NCBI RefSeq assembly: GCF_932276165.1
Contig: NC_064001.1
Location: 8,687,501-8,751,500 of the forward strand
DNA from: Plutella xylostella
Lineage: Eukaryota > Arthropoda > Insecta > Lepidoptera > Plutellidae
Reading direction: 5' to 3'
Length of the DNA stretch: 64,000 nucleotides
The translations under genes and the position numbers were made by a program. Position 1 is the first letter of the stretch. Every line of letters starts with the position of its first letter. This document shows, piece by piece, positions 55,743-64,000 of the stretch. The notes under the pieces were generated by a model. The model was not told the origin of the DNA, ran no database searches, and saw nothing but the letters and a program-made list of their open reading frames with translations.

Positions 55743-56649
55743 AGCTTACATTTATAAACTACACAATAGTTTGTGCGACAGATTCATAAAATAATTTTGT
55801 TCGAATTTTTCATTTTTAACACTTATAACGTTATGCGTATTTGGTTACATTACATAGACTTACCTTCTAATTCAAATACATTTTTTTGTTTAACCTACGA
55901 CACAACTTGGCCACAAAAGTTAAATGCATTTATTAAATAACTAAGCGCAGATTTTTCAATAGTCAGTTAAATCTAGCAGAGGAATACCTACCTTTAGTTT
56001 GCTGCTATAACATCAAAATTAAGTATTCCTTATGAAAATGTAACCGTCTATTGAAAAAAACAGCCCTATTGCATACAAAAAGCCCGTAGAATATGCGTCC
56101 AAAAGTAGAAATGCTGTTGGTAGACATTGAAGGAAGAATTGACGAAAATTCTATCATATAATAATATATCTTTGGCGTTAGTAGGTAAATTTCACATTGA
56201 TTATAACATTCCATGTCTACATTTAAGGTTAGTACATTTAACACATAAAATACAATAACATAGATGTGTTTTTACCTTAATATACTAATATAATACTTTG
56301 CAAAAGCAAAACTGTCTTTCAAACACATCTCAATAGGTAGGTAACGGTGAGAGAAAAGTAGCATGAAGTTATACCTTGTTGTCATACATTAATTCAATTT
56401 CTAAACATACTTTTTAGCTCAGAGGATTTACAGAATTGGCGGAAGATTGCCGAAGGGGAAATATGTCCCATACATGAGGTTCCCGTACGTAGAAATATTT
56501 TATATTCAAAAAGGGATTACAACCTTTGGAAGTTTTACGAAAGTTAAAAATCTGTTTCATACATTGACTTGTAAGTATACATAAGCTCGTTGGAGGTTAC
56601 ATTAATAGAATACAGAGGTTTCCGAACGCAGATCCATTTTTCTTTTTTT
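55743..56649 (-). other. Intergenic space and probable alpha-arrestin 3' UTR
   Basis: AT-rich. It lies downstream of the alpha-arrestin stop codon (- strand) and upstream of nothing coding. The 3' end of that transcript probably falls here; several TTTATT (AATAAA on the - strand) motifs exist. Confidence 0.45.
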
Positions 56650-59600
56650 TTACTGAGGCAAAGGAGGTGGCAGAACAGCCGCGTAGGTCGGATAGAACGG
56701 CGCGAAATTGTTAGCGTTCGCGATCTGAGTGTAGTTTGTGTCCGTCTTGTCTTGCAGAGTCCTGGCCGAGTAGTTGCCTTCTTTGTACACGGGGTCCGCT
56801 GTATGGGAGTAATATAAGCTATTAGTTGGTTGATAAAGCCAGCGTATAGGCTACAGAGCAGAAACCAGAGGGCCAAGCTTAGTGTAGGATTTTCTTAACC
56901 GATCGAGCAGTGAAAATCGACTCAAATTATATTTGTATGGCGCAGAGCTAGTGTAGCGCGTATACCGCTAGGCGGCGACTCTCCCGCGCCATATAGTTCA
57001 ACTGTACAAGATTCTAAAACGGTGTAGAAACTCGGTCTCCCCATGCAGGACTGAACATAATATTTATTTATTTTTATTAGAGAAGAAATATCTAAAAACT
57101 AAAGCTTTTAAATTATGTTTACTCACTAAGAGAGGGGTACAGCGACTGGTATGGCGGTGCGGATGGAGCCACCCAGCCCGGACCAACGGCATCACCCTGT
57201 GAACGTTATACATAAATTAGACAAATTAATGAAAGAGTAACCTTTAAATGGCCCAGTCGGTAGGATACGATGACGATATGTGCATGGATCCCAGTGCTCA
57301 TATGAAATAAGAGTTCGTCAGTCAAGAAATAACCGATACATACTATTAATGTAGTTAGTAAACTATTATTAGCTGATCATGATGATATTTTTTTAATTAT
57401 CTTTATCTTAAGACTAATCCCTGTGTGTAATCTTACCGCGTGCAGCACGGCAGGCTGGCTGGGCGAGGGCGGGGCGCCCCCCACCAGTGGAACAGTTCCG
57501 ATAGTCACGTACTTCTTGTCTTTGAGGTTGAAGTGCATTCCGGACACTGCGCATTCCACCTGCGAAATGAATTGTCATGTGAGACAAGAGGGTCTATCAC
57601 GGGCTAACGTGGCAATTCGATACTATTTTCGATACTATACAAATATGGAAAAAGAACAGCGCCAACGTAGTCACTTCTGGAACTAAAAAAATTGCGTGTG
57701 AATTGACAGTGACAGTTGACGATACGCAACGTAAACGGAGGTTCGAAAATCTTGTAATCGCACAAGAAGAAGAAAGTATTGGTTTTCGTAAGTCTCGCAA
57801 ACGGCTGCACCGATATACCTAGGTAGCTTGTTTTAGTTTTATAGAATAACATACTTTAGGAATTCAGGGAACATTGAAAGGATGGAAAAACGGCGTGCGA
57901 AATTAACTGAAAGAAAAATGAAGTCACCTCAGATTTGTTTAATTTATTTCTTTACCGCAAAATTGGTCTTAGCGATAATGACATTTTAACCAATAACAGT
58001 GCAGTGAACGATAGCGGGCTGATTGTGATGATCTCGTGTCTCATGGTTATATTCGAAGGTGTTATTCGTAGGTAACCTTGTCAAACTGCTTTGACCACTA
58101 CTGGTAATTGATAACAAATAGTGTTAAACTTTATCTGCGGTCACTGACTACACATTAACTGTAAGAACGCATTTTAATGTATATGTTTGAATTGAATTAA
58201 AACATATCAGTAAACTTGTTTTGTCATGAATCAAAATATCATTAAATTTGTCTGAACATCTACAATCCAAGTAGCCTTTCCAATCGAATTTAACCGCTTG
58301 AATCCCCTGAAATAAAATCGTCAGGCGCGATATATTTTTCAGGACCAAAGGTTAATTTACCATGGGAAAAATAAATTACATTTACAAAAGTAAATCAAAA
58401 CCTCATTAAACATACCTTAATATCATAATCCAGATCAATGATGCTGCAATTAACCAGGTTGGAGGGCGGTATCGGGGGCACCTCCAGCTTCAAATTAAAC
58501 TGCTTGGAGCCGCCGGCCACCACCGGACCCTCTTGTATCGTCACTACGATGTCTTTCGTCTTCTTTATGGATGTGCTGGCTGAGGTGTTTGTCGCACGGT
58601 AGGTTACTAGCTGGAGGATGGATAGTTTGGTTGGATCAGTGATTCATAGTTTCGAATGGTAATGATTAGGACAATGTAACTGATAAATAGTAATTAATTT
58701 TTTTGTACTTAAAATTATGTGAAAGCTATTGAGATCATTCATTTATTGTTGTACTTAACTGCATTACCAAATTGCAACACTAATCATGTATCATCGTTAA
58801 CATACCATGTTTGTTAGAGGTGCAATTAACAAATAAAATGAAATAATTGATATTGAAATAGAATTTACTAGGGTATACCTTAAAATTTTATTTATTAACG
58901 TTTTTATATAAATAAGAATAGAAGATGATATTTATAAGCTTCCCCATCAGCACAAAACAACTACAACCACTGGATGTATACCTATATTATCTTTAACTAA
59001 TATATACGTAAACAAATATTCCAATTACCTTCCTCAAGAAGACTTTAATTAAATGCAGTTGAACATTGCTCTTGTTCTCCACATCGAGCTGTATCGGTAT
59101 GGCCTGCCCGGGGCAGTAGCCGGTGACCGGGGCCTGCAGGTCTACGGATAGCGGGGCGGAGGCGCAGCACAGGCAACAGAAGGTCTTCTCCATTTGTAGG
59201 CGCAGCGGAGCCTGGAGTAAAAGGTTGAAGTTGAATCAATTCTGTTTCTATTCTCTGAACTTGTTTATGAATCAGGTGGTTTAAATCCCTGCTTACTAGA
59301 GATACAGGACCTGATGAATAGAATGTTTTCTCCATTTGTAGTAGAGGAGCCTGGAGTAAAAGGAATTAGTTGGTTATGAAGTTAGGCGTTATAAAGGTGT
59401 ACAATAGTCTTTCTTGGGCCTTCCTCATCCAGCCAATACCAAAGATGGTTGGTTCAGGGCCAGAGGCATAGTAATTTTGAGAATGCTTGCATGTTTATGG
59501 TCTCTTGAGGACTTGTTAAAGTCAAATAGGCTAGGTAGTATACACAAGAGCTCTAGAAAATTCGCAGTCTATTTTAATGCAAATGTAGAAATTAGAATAT

Positions 59601-62555
59601 GTTTTGCACAAACACATTACATAAATACATTTGACTATTCCTTTTGTTACAATATCTGAGATTGCATTCATGATATTCTTATGTTAATAGCTAAAAGGGA
59701 TAACATCTCTGCCTTTTAATAGAGGTTGGAGATTTGATCCCCAACATGATATAACATGCTTTGTAAGTAAATATCAGCACATTATGCACATCTATTAGGC
59801 ATATTTATGATAACCATTGTGTAAATTTTACATGCATTGTACTAGCTTGAAAACTATCAGGATTGATTATCTATTTGAGATTTCATTTCATTTATTCGGA
59901 AAATCAACAGCGATTACAAAATCGAAAAATTACATACTATATGAAACTAAAAATAAGGCCAGTAACAGATTTTCTCAAAGAATATTAAAAAGTAAGACGT
60001 ATGAGTAGAGAACTTCTCATTTACATTTTTTCTGCAAGTTTCAGTAAAATAAAGAAATAAAATTAAAAAAACTTAGAAATAAAGGAATTAAAATTAAAAT
60101 AATCTATGCATGCATTGTGCTGAAGGCACGTGTTTCCGCTCACATTTTATTTTATTTTATTTATTACAAAATGAGATTACAATTTTGTAGGATCATAAGA
60201 TCGCAGTAAGTTGTCTGCACACTTCACTAGGCAGGCCCGTGCTGAAGTGTGAAGGTTCTGTTCCGTTCCTCATTATGCTTTCAATTTTATTAATGAATGT
60301 TTTGAACATATTATTATTAAACAAAAACTAGGTAAATTATATTTTATTTTGCCTACTGTATTAAACAAACTAATTAGTTTAAATATATAATACGTATATA
60401 AATAGGATAATTTAACATAAATATATTAAACCTGGCCTGGGTAGAATACCTAAAATATAATATTTTATATATTATACATAACATATGATATATATATATA
60501 GGGAAAGTAATGTATACCTCAATATAATTTCACATATAATAGGTTAATAATGTGTGTGACAATAAGTATAAGTAACTAGAAAAAATCTCATTTATTGATG
60601 TGTTTTAATAGTATTTCTGAGTCCACAATACCAATACTATTTATCCACCTTTTACATGCCCTTTTATTACGCTCTAAGTGAGATTTTACATCGGCTGGTA
60701 TTTTGCTATACAGTCGCGGGCCAAGCCAATAGTAAAATCTCTGCCCAAAAGCAGTATTTGTAGCATCTACCAGTAACTTACCTACGTGTGCGGATCGAGT
60801 AACAACTCGAGTATTCAGTTTGTGTAGATGTTTATTGTTGTGGTAATAATTACACAGCCTGTACATATACTGTTGTCGAATATTAAGGACACCTGCTTCT
60901 TTATAGAGATCCTCATTATGATAGCGTGAAGGTTTTTTGTTTATCACACGAATTATACTATTTTGGGCAGGTTGAGCCAAACTAAGCGTAGTGGCGCAAG
61001 CACCTCCATATGCTAAAATGCCGTAGTCAATGACGGAATGTGCAAGAGCATAGTAGACACTCCACATTAAGTACTACACATACCAGTAGAATTATGGGAT
61101 AAAAACGAAGAACAAGAAAAAAAAAGGGGGGGGGGAGTCAACAATAGGTCGACTTTAATCTTCTTTTGATTTTAATGTTTCAAGAACAGATCTTCTAAAA
61201 GACAATTTAGAGGTACAAAAAGGATCAATCATTGAGAATTGTTTATTGTAATTGCTCGCCAGGCGTGATAAAACGGAATTTTTTGTATAGTTAGAACCAT
61301 GCAGAGGGACATAGAACAATTTTGTATGACGAGTGCGTTTTTTTGGCACGCAATAACCAACCTCTGACAGGAGTGATGGACAATTGAGTTGGCCGTCGAG
61401 GATATCAAACAAAAGCATCATATCAATCATAGTTCGCCGCTCACTTAATGTTAGTAAGTTGTTAGTAAATGGGACTCGCATATTCAAGGATGCTTCGAAC
61501 ATAAGCATTATAAATAACTTTGATGGAGATTGAAAACACTTACTTTGTAAGACGGGTTGAGATTCAAGTCCAGTGGATTGATGACAGTGAATGCTATCTT
61601 GGTTTCCTGGTCAAACTTCCATGGGCGGTCAAGTGTCACCTTGATGGTGTAGCGGATGTATCCAAACTGACCCTCGAATGATGACGGCAGCACCGGGGGC
61701 AGCGTGCAGGTGAAGTTGTACACCTGACGGCCAGCCGGGATCTCAATCTCATTGCCTGGAAATGATACATGATCTCTGAATACATACACATATTTGGGAG
61801 GAGGCCAGGAGTGAAAATATTTTTGTTTGTTTGGTTTCTCACTCATACAATAGGAGGATATTCTGCAACTTGTACCTATAGTATTTATTTTGATACTTGA
61901 ATAAATTAAAACATCTTTTTTTAACAAACTGTTGCAAGTATGTTTAAAAAATAGCATCAAATCTTAAATAGAGCTTAATTTCAACACACCTATTTAAGAT
62001 CAATTTTCTTTCTGTTCTCTGAGCTTGTTTATAAATCAGGTGGTTTAAATCCCTGCTAACTAGATAAATTGCCTGATGATGATGAAGAAAAACTAAGATC
62101 CTAATCTTTACCAGAGTTGCTTCCCAGCAAATAGTAGTTGATGTTGAAGTATTCTTCATGTCCCGAGATGGTCTCATCCACATCCTCGGTCTTCCCGTCG
62201 GACGTGTCTTGCCGCCGGCTCTCGCTCCAGGACGTGTGGGCTTCACCCTTGATCTTTACGTGAATACCTGTTGAATCATTACAAGAGAGTTTTTAGGAAA
62301 TATTGTGTGCCATATGTGCAGGCAGAAGGGAACTATTAGGCCATTATGTATGGTAACAAAGAGCCGCTTGGGAACTCAATTAGAGGTTGTCCTAGCTTTG
62401 ATGACTCATTTCGAGATTATATTTGATATTATGAGCTCACCTCGAACTTTTTTCGGCGAATCGAAAACATATTCAACTCTTCCATTTACAGTTTGCCCGG
62501 GGAAGTAGGTGTTGAACTGATTGTCTAATACAATGTTGGCTTCCTTCAGCCCCAT
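56650..62555 (-). CDS. Alpha-arrestin (arrestin domain-containing protein)
   Basis: Alpha-arrestins are cytosolic/endosomal adaptors that connect membrane cargo to ubiquitin ligases and sorting machinery. Eight coding exons on the - strand: 62555-62441, 62267-62112, 61755-61544, 59211-59029, 58610-58416, 57559-57437, 57196-57127, 56798-56650, giving 400 aa, all with GT/AG borders and matching phases. The N-terminal arrestin fold begins MGLKEANIVLDNQFNTYFPG and contains VRGIHVKIKGEAHTSW, QVYNFTCTLPPVLPSSFEG and GYIRYTIKVTLDRPW. The C-terminal arrestin fold contains VTGYCPGQAIPIQLDVEN and IPPSNLVNCSIIDLDYDIK. The tail has a PSAP motif (WVAPSAPPYQSLYP), a known TSG101/ESCRT-I docking sequence; I see no PPxY motif in the tail. 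Which of the insect ARRDC paralogues this is cannot be settled by eye. Confidence 0.93.
59233..59300 (-). repeat. Dispersed 60-bp repeat, copy 1
   Basis: AATCAGGTGGTTTAAATCCC and flanks match 62,010-62,064 in the same orientation. Confidence 0.7.
59297..59350 (-). other. Candidate in-frame cassette exon of the alpha-arrestin gene
   Basis: In intron 3, TTTTACTCCAG precedes GCTCCTCTACTACAAATGGA, a near copy of the real exon-4 start (GCTCCGCTGCGCCTACAAAT), and a GTAAGC donor follows 54 nt later. Both borders are phase 0. It would add APLLLQMEKTFYSSGPVS plus a Leu without a stop. Confidence 0.5.
59400..60587 (-). repeat. Intron 3 of the alpha-arrestin gene: LINE 3' tails and AT-rich DNA
   Basis: A GGCCTTCCTCATCCAGCCAA piece (about 59,417) is the LINE family of 4,576. 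59,880-60,160 includes reverse-oriented 3'-tail-like sequence (TTTCATTTATTCGGAAAATC; TTTTATTTTATTTATTACAA). Confidence 0.5.
60588..61067 (-). pseudogene. LINE reverse-transcriptase C-terminal fragment (type 1)
   Basis: A 159-codon frame: WSVYYALAHSVIDYGILAYG, then CATTLSLAQPAQNSIIRVIN and YKEAGVLNIRQQYMYRLCNY. This is the region after the RT catalytic core in Jockey-like LINEs (Y..L..S...YG...WG.........L...Q....R.I). The core itself is missing. It is in the same orientation as the host gene, in intron 3. Confidence 0.75.
61155..61508 (-). pseudogene. LINE reverse-transcriptase C-terminal fragment (type 2)
   Basis: A 117-codon frame with LTLSERRTMIDMMLLFDILDG then VPLHGSNYTKNSVLSRLASN. It matches the extreme tail of another LINE lineage (L...R...D..FL..I..G). 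A G-rich run (61,125-61,136) lies between it and the type 1 piece, so these are two insertions. Confidence 0.7.
62000..62064 (-). repeat. Dispersed 60-bp repeat, copy 2
   Basis: Inside intron 2 of the alpha-arrestin gene. Matches 59,233-59,300, with TTTATAAATCAGGTGGTTTA. Confidence 0.7.
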
Positions 62556-62639
62556 CGTGAGACGAAATTGAGGACTTTTCCGCTGAACTGCACAAACTTT
62601 AATAAAATAAAAATATTTTTCCCAAAACGCACAGAAATG

Positions 62640-62745
62640 GACGACTGACGAGGAAAATTGATTGACAGACTGACAGTGACAGTGACACGTGACAGATGAG
62701 CTGTCAACTAACTGAAGGTGACACTGTCAAAACTGACAGTTTGTA
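62640..62745 (-). promoter_or_regulatory. TGACA/TGTCA-rich segment upstream of the alpha-arrestin gene
   Basis: About 85-190 bp before the ATG (- strand), TGACA or its complement occurs roughly nine times in under 100 bp, for example ACTGACAGTGACAGTGACAC. It may be part of the promoter or a decayed repeat. Transcription start is unknown. Confidence 0.4.
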
Positions 62746-62859
62746 CAGATTAATATTTATTATGTTCTGTTGATTTGAATCAGAATAATAGTTCACCTCT
62801 CAACCCACACGATTATGCCGAATGTCGAACCGGACAGCATCAGCATCAGCATGAGTATT

Positions 62860-63245
62860 TTATTTATTTATTTATTGAATACAATAGCCAACAGGCGTAC
62901 ACTAAACTAATAATACAAAAAAACTTAACCAAAAATAATAGTGTAAACCCAATTACAGGCTATCACAGCATGCATTGATATGACTTAACCTAATAACTTA
63001 TTTAGTATTTAAATTTACAAAATAAACCTACAAAAATAATCAAAAATAGCTTATAAATGATCTAAAACAAACTGTGTGAGAATTTTCTTATACTTAGCTA
63101 ATGAGCTAGATAACACATCCAAAGTCTGGTCTTGGTGAAACAGTTCATTGTGGTTTCGACAAATACGAGCTATGACATTGTTAGCACCGGTGTTGGTTTT
63201 GTAAAAATTTACACTAAATGTATGCTGCATGTCAAGCCTCACTAG
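62860..63245 (-). pseudogene. LINE 3' end with RT C-terminal tail
   Basis: The - strand frame ends ARICRNHNELFHQDQTLDVL then AKYKKILTQFVLDHL, resembling the terminal residues of Jockey-like LINE proteins. A T-rich tail (62,856-62,880) with a TTTA repeat marks the 3' end. Confidence 0.6.
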
Positions 63246-63659
63246 GCGACATGTCGCTTATGCAAGCTTGCAACCGGTCAACCCACAATCTCATGTCGTC
63301 CTCCGTCAATTTGCACATTTAACCCGTCAGTCGCTGCCCTATATCTTTTATGACCGTACTTTTGGGACGATGCAATACAACCAATACAACGCACTATAGG
63401 ATATAAGAGCTTCACCCTAAATCAACAGGTACAGTATGTAAACCGCCTTAGATGGCTTAAGTATTTATGATCATTCCGGGCGGCTCAGCTCTTACTGTGG
63501 AATGTTTTGTTTACAGGCTGTAGGGTAACGTAACGTACCTAGGGACATTTTCGACTACCCCAACTTTGAATCAAGCTATTGCAGCGTACAACTAAGATAT
63601 TAATGCGAAATTTTCTTTATTCGGTAGGATATATAATCTAGTATCACTAGTATTTGTGC
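63246..63659. other. Intergenic DNA, no gene seen
   Basis: Probably includes more of the same LINE upstream region. Nothing readable. Confidence 0.4.
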
Positions 63660-63893
63660 TAAAGCTTTAGTGTGGCCAGATTTCCGATTCGATTTCGTTC
63701 GATTCCCGGCTGGGGCAGATATTTGTTTAAACACAGATATTTGTTCTCGGGTCTTGGGTGTTGATATTTATATTTAGTATCTATCTATCTATGTATTTGT
63801 GTAGATATATCAGCTGTCCGACACCCATAACACAGGTTCTGCCTAGCTTGGGGTCGGATGGCCGTGTGTGAGATGTCCCCACATATTTTAATA
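63660..63893 (+). mobile_element. tRNA-derived SINE, uninterrupted copy
   Basis: GTTCGATTCCCGGCTGGGGC (B box) is followed by GCAGATATTTGTTTAAACAC, CTGTCCGACACCCATAACAC and GTGTGTGAGATGTCCCCACA, with a TATC microsatellite at about 63,776-63,792. It is the intact counterpart of the 45,962-46,302 copy. The A box is poorly preserved. Confidence 0.78.
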
Positions 63894-64000
63894 TTTTAAA
63901 TTTTTTTTATTAAATTAAGATAAAAGTAAAAATGCTTGTTTTGACCCAAGGTACGTTACACGTTTGTACCTAGGGAGGTTTGTACATACCTAAGGTGACC

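Noticed and set aside
59045..59335. A 96-residue - strand frame across exon 4 of the alpha-arrestin gene
   Set aside because: It reads exon 4 in the wrong frame. The real frame is fixed by splice phases and by the arrestin fold sequence.
60588..61508. Two open frames as additional alpha-arrestin exons
   Set aside because: Their sequences match LINE tails. The arrestin protein is continuous in frame from exon 3 to exon 4 without them.

Overview
The window is nuclear DNA from a moth or butterfly (Lepidoptera). It is AT-rich, spliced and repeat-dense, with many tRNA-derived SINEs, lepidopteran LINE fragments and small DNA transposons. Only two host genes can be read, both in the last third. They lie tail to tail: Upf1 on the + strand (42,833-53,121, 10 coding exons, 1036 aa) and an alpha-arrestin (ARRDC family) gene on the - strand (62,555-56,650, 8 coding exons, 400 aa). 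I assembled both by matching reading frames and GT/AG splice sites.

Bases 1-42,500 hold no recognisable host gene. They carry transposable elements in many states: a hAT relic with an exact 8-bp target duplication (229-1,021); small inverted-repeat elements; a GC-rich island that could be a promoter or 5' exon (about 14,000-14,420); a Tc1-like element with an apparently intact intron-containing transposase (22,813-25,450); a 1.5-kb hAT element inserted at its very edge (25,456-26,950), itself carrying a SINE; a decayed pogo-like element (about 28,160-29,090); a nearly full-length LINE with endonuclease, reverse transcriptase and a C-terminal zinc finger (about 30,660-34,640); and a Mutator-like element with a 9-bp target duplication (35,282-36,474).

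The most unusual host-gene structure is in Upf1. The 3' parts of exon 6 and exon 8, each with its 5' splice site, are copied into the following intron. Exon 6 is copied once. Exon 8 is copied at least five times in a degenerate tandem array. One exon-8 copy is preceded by an AG in a phase that would keep the frame. Upf1 is the central helicase of nonsense-mediated decay, so pseudo-exons in its own introns are notable. The alpha-arrestin gene has a comparable case: an upstream copy of the start of exon 4 with acceptor and donor sites that would make an in-frame 54-nt cassette exon.

Transposon insertions were dated relative to each other where target duplications allowed: SINE in hAT at the end of Tc1, a PIF/Harbinger-like MITE in a SINE inside Upf1 intron 6, and a smaller MITE inside the Mutator-like element. 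All family calls come from reading the sequence; no database search was run.
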